From Burkholderiaceae bacterium (GTDB lineage: Bacteria; Pseudomonadota; Gammaproteobacteria; Burkholderiales; Burkholderiaceae_D): a stretch of 46,775 nt of DNA. The notes below the pieces were generated by a model, which made no database searches, was not told where the DNA came from, and saw only the letters and a program-made list of their open reading frames with translations. Position 1 is the first letter of the stretch. Each line of letters opens with the position of its first letter. A program made the position numbers and the translations under genes. The stretch spans positions 1 through 46,775 of the forward strand of contig VERA01000013.1 of NCBI GenBank assembly GCA_018882935.1, in the 5' to 3' direction. This document shows, in pieces, positions 11,233-20,968 of this stretch.

Positions 11233-12129
11233 TCAATGCGCTTTTTGATGCAGCAGGCCGGTGATTTGATCGAGCTGATCAAGGCTGGTGAAGCTGATTA
11301 CAACCTCGCCGCTGTTGCGCGCACCGAGTTTGATGCTGACTGTGGTTGCCAACGCATCGGAGAGTGTTTCTTCCAGTATCAACAAATCGCGTGACTTGGC
11401 AGGCTTGGTGTTGCTCTTGCCGTCTTTTCGGCTCATGTTGGCGCGAGTGGCCATTTTCTCTGCTTCTCGCACAGAGAGTTTTTTTGCCGTGATCTGGTTG
11501 GCCAGAACGATCTGAGTAGCCGCGTCAACCGCCAGCAGCGCACGCGCATGACCCATATCGAGCTCACCTGCCATCAGCATCGATTGCACCGGCTTGGCCA
11601 GATTCAAGAGCCTTAGCAAATTAGACACGGCGCTGCGTGACCGCCCGACAGCTTCGGCCGCACGCTCATGCGTGAACTTGAATTCTTCGATCAGCCGCTG
11701 GACGCCGGTAGCCTCTTCGATCGGGTTGAGGTCCTCACGCTGCATGTTTTCGATCAGCGCCATGGCGGCGGCGGCCTGATCATCGACCTCGCGCACCAAC
11801 ACGGGCACCTCAGCCAAGCCGGCCATTTTTGCTGCGCGAAACCGGCGCTCGCCGGCAATAATTTCATGCGTGACGCCGGACTTTGCGCCGCTGATTGGGC
11901 GCACCAGGATCGCTTGCAGCACGCCTTGGGCTTTTATTGAATCGGCTAACTCGCGTAATGCCTCATCATTCATGTGGCTACGCGGCTGGTACTTGCCGGC
12001 TTGCAGTGCATCGACAGGCAATGATGCAGTGGCGCTGGCGGCGCTGCTGGTGTCTTCTGTAAAACTGGCAGAGCCTCCCAACAATGCATCAAGGCCGCGG
12101 CCTAAGCCTTTGGGTTTTTTGTTAATCAT
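11233..12129 (-). CDS. parB: Chromosome partitioning protein ParB
   Basis: ParB is a CTP-dependent DNA clamp that loads at parS sites and spreads, working with ParA in origin segregation. The protein has 298 residues from ATG 12129. The N-terminal KGLGRGLDALLG peptide is the ParA-stimulating motif. The CTP/parS-binding core includes YQPRSHMNDEALRELADSI and HEIIAGERRFRAAKMAG. A helix-turn-helix follows (FKFTHERAAEAVGRSRSAVSN), and a C-terminal dimerisation segment ends the protein. An in-frame ATG at 12186 would add 19 residues before the conserved start. The chosen ATG has a weak ribosome site. Two parS sites lie 3.5 kb upstream in the same cluster. Confidence 0.96.
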   Translation of the reverse strand: MINKKPKGLGRGLDALLGGSASFTEDTSSAASATASLPVDALQAGKYQPRSHMNDEALRELADSIKAQGVLQAILVRPISGAKSGVTHEIIAGERRFRAAKMAGLAEVPVLVREVDDQAAAAMALIENMQREDLNPIEEATGVQRLIEEFKFTHERAAEAVGRSRSAVSNLLRLLNLAKPVQSMLMAGELDMGHARALLAVDAATQIVLANQITAKKLSVREAEKMATRANMSRKDGKSNTKPAKSRDLLILEETLSDALATTVSIKLGARNSGEVVISFTSLDQLDQITGLLHQKAH

Positions 12130-12218
12130 GGGGTGATATGAGCTACGTAACAATGGGTTCGGTTTGACCGTTAGCCTGGCGCACATAATGTGCGAGCCCT
12201 AAGCCGCGATCAGATGCA

Positions 12219-12989
12219 TCAAAGCGCTGCGATACGCGCAACCAATTCTTTGCCAAAACTGGTGTAGGCCTGCGCGCCTTTCGATGCCGGATCAAAAATC
12301 ACGCCGGGTATGCCATACGAAGGCGCCTCGGCCAGTCGCACATTGCGCGGAATAATGGTCTTGAATACTTTTTCGCCAAAATGCTTTTCAAGTTGGATCG
12401 ATACCTGCTGCGACAACATCATGCGCGGGTCAAACATCACTCGCAAGAGGCCGATCACTTTTAAATCAGGGTTCATCTTGGCGTGCACGATTTTTATGGT
12501 GTTGACCAGGTCGGATAAGCCTTCGAGCGCGTAGTACTCGCACTGCATAGGAATAACCACACCGTGCGCGGCACACAATCCGTTCAGCGTTAGCATTGAT
12601 AACGCCGGCGGGCAATCAATCAATATGAAATCATAGTCTGCCTCGACGTCCATCAAGGCGAGTCGCAGACGCTGTTCACGCTGCTCCAGCTCGACCATCT
12701 CTATCTCTGCGCCGGCCAGGTCACGGTTGGCTGGCAGCACATCGAAATTTCCGCTCTCGGATTTTTGCAATGCATCGCGCAAGCTTTCCATCCCAAGCAT
12801 GACTTGGTAGACCGAGTGCTCAAGGTTCGCTTTATCCACGCCCGCACCCATGGTGGCATTACCCTGGGGATCGAGGTCGACCAGCAACACGCGCTTGTTA
12901 AGCGCGGCAAGACTCGCTGCCAGATTAACCGCGGTGGTGGTCTTGCCAACCCCGCCTTTTTGATTAGCGACGCAGAAAACTTTTGCCAT
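12219..12989 (-). CDS. parA: Chromosome partitioning ATPase ParA
   Basis: ParA is a deviant Walker ATPase that binds DNA nonspecifically in the ATP form and moves ParB-parS complexes. From ATG 12989 it has 256 residues. The deviant Walker A motif KGGVGKTT is at residues 11-18 with the signature lysine, and Walker B is [12 protein letters not shown]. It is a short chromosomal Soj-type protein without an N-terminal helix-turn-helix. An alternative ATG at 13022 would add 11 residues and overlap the end of rsmG. It is followed by parB after 89 bases. Confidence 0.97.
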   Translation of the reverse strand: MAKVFCVANQKGGVGKTTTAVNLAASLAALNKRVLLVDLDPQGNATMGAGVDKANLEHSVYQVMLGMESLRDALQKSESGNFDVLPANRDLAGAEIEMVELEQREQRLRLALMDVEADYDFILIDCPPALSMLTLNGLCAAHGVVIPMQCEYYALEGLSDLVNTIKIVHAKMNPDLKVIGLLRVMFDPRMMLSQQVSIQLEKHFGEKVFKTIIPRNVRLAEAPSYGIPGVIFDPASKGAQAYTSFGKELVARIAAL

Positions 12990-13005
12990 GGTTTTGGTGT
13001 TTGAA

Positions 13006-13674
13006 TTAGCGACTGTTTTCATCGGCTCGCATCAAGGTGATCAGGTAACGCTCGCCGGCCATTTGCGGCACGTGCAGCTGTTCGGTGTGTTCGATTCGCC
13101 AGTCGTTTGGTAGTGCCTTCAGTTCCGCCTCGAACTGCGGCCCCTTCAGTGCCACAAGCTTGCCACCGTCGCTGAGGAGATGGCTCGTCCATTTCGCAAA
13201 ATCGGGCAGCGCAGCGAATGCGCGCGAGGTGATGATGTCGAAACCTTGGGTTGCGGTGAACTGCTCTACGCGCCCCGTGTGCACGGTCACATTGCTCAGC
13301 CTGAGTTCGGATTTCACCTGCGTCAAAAACGCCGTTTTCTTGTGAACGGTATCGATCAGCTCGATCCGCATGTCGGGCGCTGCATAAGACGCCCATATCG
13401 CGATCACCAAACCCGGTAGGCCGCCGCCCGAGCCGACGTCCAGCACGCTTCGAGCGCCAGCATAGGCATGCAGCGCAGCCAGGCAGTCCAGCAGGTGATG
13501 CGTCAGCATCTGCTGCGAGTCGCGCACCGCGGTCAAGTTGTAGGTGGCATTCCATTTTTGGAGCAACGTCACGTAGGCAAGAAGTTGCTGCTGACAGGTT
13601 TGCGGCAAATTCAAACCCAGTTCGCGGGCGCCCTGCTCGAGTTGCGCTTGCAACGACAAGAATTGGCTTGTCAT
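13006..13674 (-). CDS. rsmG: 16S rRNA (guanine527-N7)-methyltransferase
   Basis: RsmG methylates G527 of 16S rRNA using S-adenosylmethionine. The protein has 222 residues. The SAM motif [13 protein letters not shown] is at about residues 76-88, and [13 protein letters not shown] upstream of it is the family signature. Its ATG follows the mnmG TGA directly (TGAATG), so the two are translationally coupled. The mnmG-rsmG-parA-parB order is the widespread origin-proximal arrangement. Confidence 0.97.
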   Translation of the reverse strand: MTSQFLSLQAQLEQGARELGLNLPQTCQQQLLAYVTLLQKWNATYNLTAVRDSQQMLTHHLLDCLAALHAYAGARSVLDVGSGGGLPGLVIAIWASYAAPDMRIELIDTVHKKTAFLTQVKSELRLSNVTVHTGRVEQFTATQGFDIITSRAFAALPDFAKWTSHLLSDGGKLVALKGPQFEAELKALPNDWRIEHTEQLHVPQMAGERYLITLMRADENSR

Positions 13675-15609
13675 TCACGCCGCGCTCTTGCCTGGGTCGG
13701 CGAGTTCTGCTGCCGATTTAAGGCCCCGCTTCTTCAGATGGATCAGCAACAAAGAGATGGCGGCTGGTGTGACCCCGGCAATGCGAGAGGCTTGCCCCAA
13801 AGTCTCCGGCTTGAACTGGTTGAGTTTCTGCCGAACCTCCATCGACAACGCTGGCACCGCATGGTAGTCCAAGTCCGTGGGCAGCTCGAGATGCTCGTAG
13901 TGCTCATGACGCTCGACCTCTCTCGCCTGCCGATCAATATAGCCGGCATATTTGACCTGAATCTCGACCTGCGCTGCAACGTCCGGCGGCACCTGAGGAT
14001 TATCAAAGCGGCGCCCATCAGACCCTGTTAATGACATCAATGTGTTGTAACTGACATTCGGGCGCCGAAGCAAGTCAGTTAGCGCATACTCCCGCTCTAA
14101 CGCTTTACCTACAACGCGCTCCGCCTCATGTGAGGCGATTATTCGGGGATTAACCCAGGTGGATTTTAGTCGCTCCAATTCACGCGCAATCGCTTCTTGG
14201 CGTTGCTCAAACGCGATCCATTGTGCATCTCCTACGCAGCCAAGCTGGCGCCCGATCTGGGTTAGACGTAAATCCGCGTTGTCTTCACGCAGACTGAGGC
14301 GATACTCTGCGCGGCTGGTGAACATTCGGTAGGGCTCTTGCACGCCCTGGGTTACCAAGTCGTCAACCAAAACGCCGAGATACGCTTGATCGCGGCCTGG
14401 GGTCCATGCGGGTTCACCGCGCACATGCAGCGCCGCGTTGATGCCCGCAAGCAAGCCCTGGGCTGCAGCCTCCTCGTAACCTGTGGTGCCGTTAATCTGT
14501 CCGGCGAAAAACAATCCAGCGATTGCCTTCGTTTCGAGTGAGGCCTTCAATCCGCGCGGGTCAAAGTAATCGTACTCGATAGCGTAGCCCGGCCGCACGA
14601 TATGGGCGCGCTCCAGCCCAGCGATCGAATGCACCAGCGCAAGTTGTGCATCAAAAGGAAGACTCGTCGAAATGCCATTCGGATAAAACTCATTCGTCGT
14701 CAGACCCTCGGGCTCCAGAAAGATCTGGTGCGAGGCCTTGTCGGCGAACCGGTGAATCTTGTCCTCAATAGACGGACAGTACCGCGGGCCAACGCCTTCA
14801 ATAACGCCCGTGAACATTGGGCTGCGATCGAGAGACTCGCGAATGATGTCATGAGTGCGCGCATTGGTATGCGTGATCCAGCAAGGCAACTGCGCTGGAT
14901 GCATGGCGGCTGAACCCATGGCCGAGAACACCGGCATCGGATCGATATCGCCCGCCTGCTCCTGCATCACAGAAAAATCGATCGTGCGACCATCAATGCG
15001 CGGCGGCGTACCGGTTTTGAGGCGCCCCTGCGGCAACTTCATTTCTCTCAGGCGCGCCGCCAGCGAATGAGCCGGTGGATCCCCCGCCCGGCCACCGGCA
15101 TGATGGCTTAGCCCGACATGAATTTTCCCGTCAAGAAAAGTTCCCGCCGTGAGCACCACCGCCCGCGCACGGAACCGCAAGCCGACCTGGGTCTGCACAC
15201 CGACCACCCGGTCGGACTCGAGCAGCAAATCATCGACAGACTGCTGAAATAGCCACAAGTTACGCTGATTTTCCAGACGGCGACGAATAGCGGCGCGGTA
15301 CAAAATACGATCTGCCTGGGCCCGCGTGGCGCGGACCGCCGGCCCCTTGGAAGAATTAAGAATGCGAAACTGAATACCCGCCTCGTCGGTGGCAATCGCC
15401 ATGGCTCCGCCAAGCGCGTCAAGCTCTTTGACCAGGTGCCCCTTGCCAATACCGCCGATCGACGGGTTACAGGACATCTGCCCCAAAGTTTCGATGTTGT
15501 GGGTCAGCAGCAAGACTTTCCGACCCATGCGCGCACCAGCGAGCGCCGCTTCGGTACCAGCGTGGCCGCCGCCGACAACGATTAGATCAAATTCAGCTGG
15601 GGAGTCCAT
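13675..15609 (-). CDS. mnmG: tRNA uridine 34 5-carboxymethylaminomethyl modification enzyme MnmG
   Basis: MnmG is the FAD-dependent partner of MnmE. Together they install the cmnm5 group on wobble U34 of certain tRNAs, using a methylene-folate and glycine or ammonium. It has 644 residues. The FAD dinucleotide motif [10 protein letters not shown] begins at residue 13. [14 protein letters not shown] with the catalytic Cys and the [12 protein letters not shown] motif are present, and the C-terminal MnmE-binding domain is complete. The start is ATG 15609; the upstream extension to 15687 is not family-like. No Shine-Dalgarno sequence is evident. MnmE is encoded at 24.0-25.4 kb. Confidence 0.97.
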   Translation of the reverse strand: MDSPAEFDLIVVGGGHAGTEAALAGARMGRKVLLLTHNIETLGQMSCNPSIGGIGKGHLVKELDALGGAMAIATDEAGIQFRILNSSKGPAVRATRAQADRILYRAAIRRRLENQRNLWLFQQSVDDLLLESDRVVGVQTQVGLRFRARAVVLTAGTFLDGKIHVGLSHHAGGRAGDPPAHSLAARLREMKLPQGRLKTGTPPRIDGRTIDFSVMQEQAGDIDPMPVFSAMGSAAMHPAQLPCWITHTNARTHDIIRESLDRSPMFTGVIEGVGPRYCPSIEDKIHRFADKASHQIFLEPEGLTTNEFYPNGISTSLPFDAQLALVHSIAGLERAHIVRPGYAIEYDYFDPRGLKASLETKAIAGLFFAGQINGTTGYEEAAAQGLLAGINAALHVRGEPAWTPGRDQAYLGVLVDDLVTQGVQEPYRMFTSRAEYRLSLREDNADLRLTQIGRQLGCVGDAQWIAFEQRQEAIARELERLKSTWVNPRIIASHEAERVVGKALEREYALTDLLRRPNVSYNTLMSLTGSDGRRFDNPQVPPDVAAQVEIQVKYAGYIDRQAREVERHEHYEHLELPTDLDYHAVPALSMEVRQKLNQFKPETLGQASRIAGVTPAAISLLLIHLKKRGLKSAAELADPGKSAA

Positions 15610-15701
15610 TTTCGGCGGCAATGCCAAGATCAGAGAGGCTGGATTATAAGGGCTTTTAAATCGGGGAAGCGTCGAAATAGGCGCCACACAATCACCGCAA
15701 T

Positions 15702-15717
15702 TGTTTCACGTGAAACC
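15702..15717. promoter_or_regulatory. parS centromere site 1
   Basis: TGTTTCACGTGAAACC matches the chromosomal parS consensus TGTTnCACGTGAAACA at every position but the last. It lies 92 bases upstream of mnmG, in the same cluster as parA and parB. It is expected to be a ParB loading site. Confidence 0.92.
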
Positions 15718-15753
15718 CACCTCGCCCTAGAGCTATCAGCGGTTAACGCGAGC

Positions 15754-15769
15754 TGTTCCACGTGAAACA
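15754..15769. promoter_or_regulatory. parS centromere site 2
   Basis: TGTTCCACGTGAAACA is a full match to the parS consensus TGTTnCACGTGAAACA. It starts 52 bp from the start of site 1, close to five helical turns, so the two sites would face the same side of the DNA. It lies 17 bases beyond the stop of the TSUP gene. Confidence 0.95.
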
Positions 15770-15786
15770 GCATCACGCGGAGCGAT

Positions 15787-16572
15787 TTATTTGGCTAAAT
15801 AGCCAAAAGCGTCCCAGGCCGTCTTGGCGATTAAGCCCAGCACTGCAGCGAGAAAAGCCTTTCGGACAAAGGCTGCGCCTTCATTGATAGCCAGCCTCGC
15901 GCCCAACCAAGCGCCCAGCATATTGAATACCGCCATTAACCCAGCAATCTCCCACAATGGCGTGGTAGTCGGAACAAACCAAACCAAGGCCGCAAAATTG
16001 CAAGCCACATTGATAATCTTGGCCGAGGCCGAAGCTTGGAGAAAGTCTTGCCCAAATACTCTGACCAACACAAACACAAGGAAGCTCCCGGTGCCGGGGC
16101 CGAAAAAGCCATCGTAGAATCCGATGGCTGCGCCCAGCACCGCTGCAGCCCCAACTTTAGCCCGGCCTTGAAATCCCCGAGCGGCTTCCACGCCAAAGTT
16201 TTTATGCCGAAACACATGGAGTGCTACCAACACCAGAACAAAGGGCAAGATTTTTCGGAAAACATCCGGAGGCACCAAAGACATTGCCCAGGCACCTAAA
16301 AAACCAAACGCTAAGGCCGCGACAGTGGCCGGGAGCAGCAAGGACAGATCAACGGGTACGGTTTTCCAGTAGGTTCTCGCAGCCAGCCCTGTGCCAAATA
16401 TGCTCGAGAGCTTATTGGTTGCAAACAAGCTCGCCGGCGACGCGGCGGGGAATGCGCTGAACAATGCCGGTACTTGTATGAGGCCACCGCCACCGACAAT
16501 CGCATCGAGCAGGCCCGCCAGAAATGCCGCAATCATCAGCAGTACCGTTGGCTCGAGCACCCAGTTCTCCAT
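15787..16572 (-). CDS. TSUP/TauE-SafE family membrane exporter
   Basis: The 261-residue integral membrane protein has about eight hydrophobic helices. The N-terminal motif LAGLLDAIVGGGGLIQVPAL and the second-half motif GFYDGFFGPGTGSF are the paired repeats that define the TSUP (formerly DUF81) family. Members move sulfite, sulfoacetate or other small organosulfur and carboxylate anions, and the substrate cannot be read from the sequence. The gene is read toward the parS pair and mnmG, and is 108 bases downstream of the GMC gene. It may be independent of both. Confidence 0.9.
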   Translation of the reverse strand: MENWVLEPTVLLMIAAFLAGLLDAIVGGGGLIQVPALFSAFPAASPASLFATNKLSSIFGTGLAARTYWKTVPVDLSLLLPATVAALAFGFLGAWAMSLVPPDVFRKILPFVLVLVALHVFRHKNFGVEAARGFQGRAKVGAAAVLGAAIGFYDGFFGPGTGSFLVFVLVRVFGQDFLQASASAKIINVACNFAALVWFVPTTTPLWEIAGLMAVFNMLGAWLGARLAINEGAAFVRKAFLAAVLGLIAKTAWDAFGYLAK

Positions 16573-16680
16573 CAGGAGCCCAAGATCATCCGGAAATAGT
16601 TAGCGCACGCTGTCAGAAAATGCATTGATAAAGCTGGGTTTGCTTGATTGGCGGTGGGTATGATCGCTACCCTTACCGGC

Positions 16681-18315
16681 TTACGCATGCGCGGCCAGAA
16701 TCAGATCCGATGCACGTTCTGCGATCATGATTACCGGTGAATTGCAATTGCCCGATGTGATAGTGGGCATGATTGACGCGTCGACTACCCGCAAGCCCGC
16801 AACACCCCGCACGCGCAGCTCGCTATCGACCACCGCAGCAGGATCTGTCGCCGCGCCCATTTTGCACGTACCCACCGGATGAAAAATTGTCGTACCAATA
16901 TCGCCAGCTGCTTTCTCCAGCTCGACATCGGATGCCAGGTCAGCGCCAGGTTTAAGTTCCTCCGGAGCGTAGCGCTGCAGTGCTGGCGCTTGGGCGATAC
17001 GCCGAGTAATACGTATTGCGTCAGCCGCCACCCGCCTGTCTTCCGCTGTGGCGAGATAATTCAATGAAATTTTTGGTGCGAGGTAAGGGTCCGCTCCAGC
17101 AATTTCCACCTTGCCGCGCGAGCTTGGCCGCAAATTACATACGCTGGCCGTGAAAGCCGGAAAGGCGTGAAGCGGTTCACCGAAGCGCTCTAATGACAAG
17201 GGCTGAACGTGATACTGAATGTTCGCTCTGAGTTGAGCGGGGTCTGAACGGGTAAATAACCCTAATTGCGATGGCGCCATAGACATCGGCCCCGTGCGAT
17301 TAACTAGATACTCAGCAGCGATAGCCGCCTTGCCCCACCAACTATTCGCCATCGTGTTTAAGGTTTTTGCGTCTTTTACTTTGAACACCATCCTGAGTTG
17401 CAAGTGATCTTGCAAGTTAGCGCCAACACCCTCGTGCACCAAAGTAGGCGTAATTTGATAGCGTTGTAATAAATCCAGTGGGCCTACCCCGGAGTGTTGG
17501 AGAATTTGCGGTGAGCCAATCGCGCCAGCAGCAAGTACTGTTTCGTGATGAGCAGTAGCACGCCAGCGCTTTGCGCCGCCGGTGAACTCAACACCACTGC
17601 AACGCAGCCCACTTTCGTTCTTTTCAAAAATGAGTTTTTCTACGTGGCAGCCCGTCATGATCGTCAAGGCCCCTTGACGCGCGCTGCTCTTTAAAAACGC
17701 CTTGGCCGTGTTCCAGCGTAGCCCATTTTTTTGATTAACTTCGAAATAGCCACAGCCTTCGTTGTCACCCTGATTGAAGTCACTAACCGTTTGAATACCC
17801 GTTTGCGCAGCAGCTTCGCGAAACGCGTCGAGGATGTCCCAGCGCAATCGCTGTTTTTCTACCCGCCACTCACCACCAACCCCATGAAATGGGTTTGCCC
17901 CGGCATGATGGTCTTCTGAACGCAAGAAAATCGGCAACACGTTATCCCAACGCCATCGATCATCCCCGGTCACGCTAGCCCAGTCGTCATAGTCTTGTCG
18001 CTGGCCACGCATGTAGATCATGCCGTTGATCGAGGAACAACCACCCAGCACCTTGCCCCTCGGATAAATGAGCCGCCTCCCGTTCAAACCAGGCTCACTC
18101 TCAGTTTTATAACGCCAGTCTGTACGCGGGTTATCAATACAATAGAGATAGCCAACAGGAATATGCACCCATACGTAGTCATCTTTACCGCCAGCTTCGA
18201 TCAGTAGCACCTGACTACCTTTGCGCTGGCTCAAACGATTGGCCAAGACACAACCGGCCGTACCTGCGCCAATAATGATGTAGTCAAATGTCCCGATACT
18301 CTCGCTAGATGTCAT
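16681..18315 (-). CDS. GMC-family FAD oxidoreductase (choline/alcohol dehydrogenase-like)
   Basis: This flavoprotein oxidises an alcohol, with FAD as cofactor. It has 544 residues from ATG 18315. The nucleotide-binding motif IIIGAGTAGCVLANRLS is at about residues 13-29. The GMC signatures GKVLGGCSSINGMIYMRG and AAGAIGSPQILQHSGVG are present. The C-terminal catalytic segment contains FHPVGTCKMG with the active-site His and ends GNCNSPVIMIAERA. The start is chosen because GGAG lies 6 bases before this ATG; a GTG at 18354 would add 13 residues. The substrate could be choline, a medium-chain alcohol (AlkJ-like) or polyethylene glycol. The LysR gene upstream may regulate it. Confidence 0.9.
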   Translation of the reverse strand: MTSSESIGTFDYIIIGAGTAGCVLANRLSQRKGSQVLLIEAGGKDDYVWVHIPVGYLYCIDNPRTDWRYKTESEPGLNGRRLIYPRGKVLGGCSSINGMIYMRGQRQDYDDWASVTGDDRWRWDNVLPIFLRSEDHHAGANPFHGVGGEWRVEKQRLRWDILDAFREAAAQTGIQTVSDFNQGDNEGCGYFEVNQKNGLRWNTAKAFLKSSARQGALTIMTGCHVEKLIFEKNESGLRCSGVEFTGGAKRWRATAHHETVLAAGAIGSPQILQHSGVGPLDLLQRYQITPTLVHEGVGANLQDHLQLRMVFKVKDAKTLNTMANSWWGKAAIAAEYLVNRTGPMSMAPSQLGLFTRSDPAQLRANIQYHVQPLSLERFGEPLHAFPAFTASVCNLRPSSRGKVEIAGADPYLAPKISLNYLATAEDRRVAADAIRITRRIAQAPALQRYAPEELKPGADLASDVELEKAAGDIGTTIFHPVGTCKMGAATDPAAVVDSELRVRGVAGLRVVDASIMPTITSGNCNSPVIMIAERASDLILAAHA

Positions 18316-18738
18316 CAACCGCTCCAAAACGATGCCGTCACCAAGATTCTTCACTCACACATCGCATAATTTTTTTATCAGCCTTGATCGCCGTTAGCTG
18401 TGGATAATCCGTTGGATAAGTAGTGCAGGAAACCTTAACAACTTACGATGCTACACACGCAGAAAAATCTTTCCACTTATTGTGCAGCGGTTCCAGCAAG
18501 ACGATACACCGCTTATCCTTCGTGCAAGTCATTGAACGGTAAATATAAAGCGAAGATATCCACCAACCGATGACTGCTTTATTAGCTATTACTAGTTTTA
18601 TATAAAACCTTATTATTTAATTCAGGTGCTTGCTGTTTTCAAACAAGAACACGTCGACAGCGCGACATCTTCTGCGACAGAAATCCCACCGGATGACACA
18701 CGATAGCTGTACTATTCGCCACGACGTACCTGCTTGTC
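18316..18738. other. AT-rich intergenic region with DnaA-box-like sites
   Basis: No gene is seen in these 423 bases. A perfect DnaA box lies at 18399-18407 (TGTGGATAA, the complement of TTATCCACA). Two 7-of-9 matches are at 18411-18419 (GTTGGATAA) and 18556-18564 (ATATCCACC). The stretch 18541-18660 is AT-rich: I count 39 G or C in 120 bases. It could be the LysR/GMC regulatory region, a DnaA-titration site or a secondary origin-like element. I see no clear promoter. Confidence 0.5.
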
Positions 18739-19680
18739 TCACATAGCCTTAGACATATTTTCCTGACTAGCTTGTCTTACTTGCTCTCTCAGCCAACGAT
18801 GTCCAGGATTTCGTCCATCTCGCTCATGCCACAACATATCGATATGAACTTCAGGCAATTCAAAAGGTAGCGGTTGATGCACTAACTGGCTTGACATGCC
18901 GGTAGCGTTAATCAGGTGCTTTGGAATAACCATCACCAGATCAGAACCAGCAACGACTTTACCCGCAGTGAAAAACTGATTGACTGTTAGAAGGATTCTT
19001 CGGTCGCGACCAAGCGAAGCTAAGGCATCATCAACCAAGCCGCGAGCGCGCCCTGAAAAGCTTACTAGCAAATGATTAGCATCACAGTAGCGGTCCAGCG
19101 TTAGTGGTTGTTCGCTTAAAGGATGCTGTTTCCGCATAACGGCAACGTATTGCCCAGAGTACAAGCGCTCATGTCGAATTGGTGTTTCGGTTGAGCCTTG
19201 CAATTGCGCGACAACACCCGGGAAAAAACCGATGGCTAATTCCACATCACCACGCAGTAGCAATGGACGCGGCTCACGCGTGGTTAACGGCACCATACGT
19301 ACATCAATACCTGGTGCTACTTGCTCAATAATTCTGACTAATGGCGGCAAGATCAGCGCCGCAGTAGCGTCAGCCATTGCCATGCGAAAGGTCGCATGCG
19401 CTTTTTCCAGCTCAAAACTTCGCGGTGCAACAGCCTCTTCTAAATCAGCGAGTGCTCTTCTTACCGCTGGCCAGAGTGACTCTGCACGTGCCGTCGGCTT
19501 GACGCCATGCGCTGTACGAATTAATAACTCATCACCCAGCGCATCGCGCAAGCGCTTGACAGCATTTGATACCGCAGGCTGTGTCATCGCAAGACGATGA
19601 GCTGCTCGTGTAAGGTTTTGCTCTGTCATTACCGCGTCGAATACACGCAGTAAATTCAAATCTAGTGTCAAGAAACTCAT
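18739..19680 (-). CDS. LysR-family transcriptional regulator
   Basis: This 313-residue DNA-binding regulator has an N-terminal winged helix-turn-helix (DLNLLRVFDAVMTEQNLTRAAHRLAMTQPAVSNAVKRLRD, about residues 7-47). A linker helix and a LysR substrate-binding domain start near residue 90. The N-terminus resembles the NodD/PcpR-like subgroup that binds aromatic or lipid-like ligands, but the effector cannot be predicted. It lies 423 bases upstream of the GMC gene and 64 bases downstream of the MFS gene on the same strand. Either could be its target. Confidence 0.92.
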   Translation of the reverse strand: MSFLTLDLNLLRVFDAVMTEQNLTRAAHRLAMTQPAVSNAVKRLRDALGDELLIRTAHGVKPTARAESLWPAVRRALADLEEAVAPRSFELEKAHATFRMAMADATAALILPPLVRIIEQVAPGIDVRMVPLTTREPRPLLLRGDVELAIGFFPGVVAQLQGSTETPIRHERLYSGQYVAVMRKQHPLSEQPLTLDRYCDANHLLVSFSGRARGLVDDALASLGRDRRILLTVNQFFTAGKVVAGSDLVMVIPKHLINATGMSSQLVHQPLPFELPEVHIDMLWHERDGRNPGHRWLREQVRQASQENMSKAM

Positions 19681-19744
19681 TGAGTAAACTCGATTAGTGT
19701 ATGAAGCAACAGATATAGCATGGAAATTTTTCTATGACGTGCCG

Positions 19745-20968
19745 CTAACGCCGCCCATAGGCAGCAGCGAACCACATGCCAGTTATGAGCAAAGCGATTG
19801 CGAACCAGATGCTTAAATGCGACGGTTCTACCTGTTCCAATAAGTAACCTGTCACTCCAATACCCGAGGCTTGACCCAAGAAAAAGCACGAAGCGAACGC
19901 GGCAACAGCAGCACCGCGGCGCTCCGGCGCCATCTGCGTCGCGTTAATCTGCAACGTATTGTGCATCATGTAAAAGCCCAAACCAAAAATAAAGCACGCC
20001 GGTAAGCTTAAGTACCAACTGCGACTAAAGCCAATGATCAGCATAGCGACCGACATCATGCTGACACCCAAACGAATTAGCCACCGTTCTCCTAATACGC
20101 GGACCAATAGCGGCGAGAAAAGCGCGAATCCGAGCCCTCCAACACCGAACAGCATCACCATAGAGCCGGCAGCTGTTAGCGAGAGACCAAGTTGCAGATG
20201 AAAAATGGTAGGTATGAATGCCAGGGTCCCGAAGACCAGGGCGCCTTCAACGAACACACTCAAGAGCACAATGCGAGCCCAAGCGACTTGAAGAACATGT
20301 GAAAAAGACCTTAGTAGAGAAGCAATGCCATGATTGCTTAGGCCGGTGTGCTGCGCATGTCGTACCAAGGCATGGGTTGGTAATTGGCGACGTAGTCGCA
20401 ACAGGTAAACGCCTGTCATCAAAAACGATATTGCTATCAAACCAAACGGAATTCGCCAATCAAGATGATCTGCACACAAGCCGCCAACAAACACACCAAC
20501 CCCGTTGCCGAGAATCAAACCTATCATGAATCGGGCTAGCACCGGCTGTCGCTCGGCGTAGCTAACCACATCACCAATCCATGCCATCGATAGCGGGATT
20601 AGCGCCGCACAACTGGCGCCCGCCAAGAGGCGGGCCACAACAAGGGTGGAGAAATCATGCGCAGCAGCGCATAGCAAGGACGTGAATGAACAGACAAAGC
20701 ATGCAATTGCTATCACTAAATACTTGCCGTAGCGATCGCCTAGCGGGCCAAACAACAACTGCGCCACACCATAAGCCACGCTGAATACCGTAATTACCGC
20801 AGAGACTTCACCAATGCTGTGCGAGAACTCAGTAGATAGTTTTACTAACATTGGATCGGCAACACGCATCGACATTCCGCTGCCGAATGCTGCTAAGGCT
20901 AGCGCAATGAAAGCACTGCGCGGAATAGAGAGATCCGGACTGACCGGGGGTGCCTCCGGGTTTATCAC
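19745..20968 (-). CDS. Major facilitator superfamily transporter
   Basis: The protein has about 407 residues and roughly twelve hydrophobic helices. The loop 2-3 MFS motif is visible as FGPLGDRYGKYLVI. The pattern resembles drug/proton antiporters of the AraJ/Bcr type (DHA1), so export of a small molecule is likely, with the substrate unknown. I prefer the GTG at 20968 because it overlaps the stop of the pseudouridine synthase gene by four bases (GTGA), a translational coupling pattern. GTG 21007 is an alternative adding 13 residues. Neither has a good ribosome site. Confidence 0.85.
   Translation of the reverse strand: MINPEAPPVSPDLSIPRSAFIALALAAFGSGMSMRVADPMLVKLSTEFSHSIGEVSAVITVFSVAYGVAQLLFGPLGDRYGKYLVIAIACFVCSFTSLLCAAAHDFSTLVVARLLAGASCAALIPLSMAWIGDVVSYAERQPVLARFMIGLILGNGVGVFVGGLCADHLDWRIPFGLIAISFLMTGVYLLRLRRQLPTHALVRHAQHTGLSNHGIASLLRSFSHVLQVAWARIVLLSVFVEGALVFGTLAFIPTIFHLQLGLSLTAAGSMVMLFGVGGLGFALFSPLLVRVLGERWLIRLGVSMMSVAMLIIGFSRSWYLSLPACFIFGLGFYMMHNTLQINATQMAPERRGAAVAAFASCFFLGQASGIGVTGYLLEQVEPSHLSIWFAIALLITGMWFAAAYGRR

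Noticed and set aside
11094..11282. A 62-codon minus-strand frame after parB as a small gene
   Set aside because: It overlaps the end of parB, has a basic low-complexity sequence without family resemblance, and covers the atp promoter.
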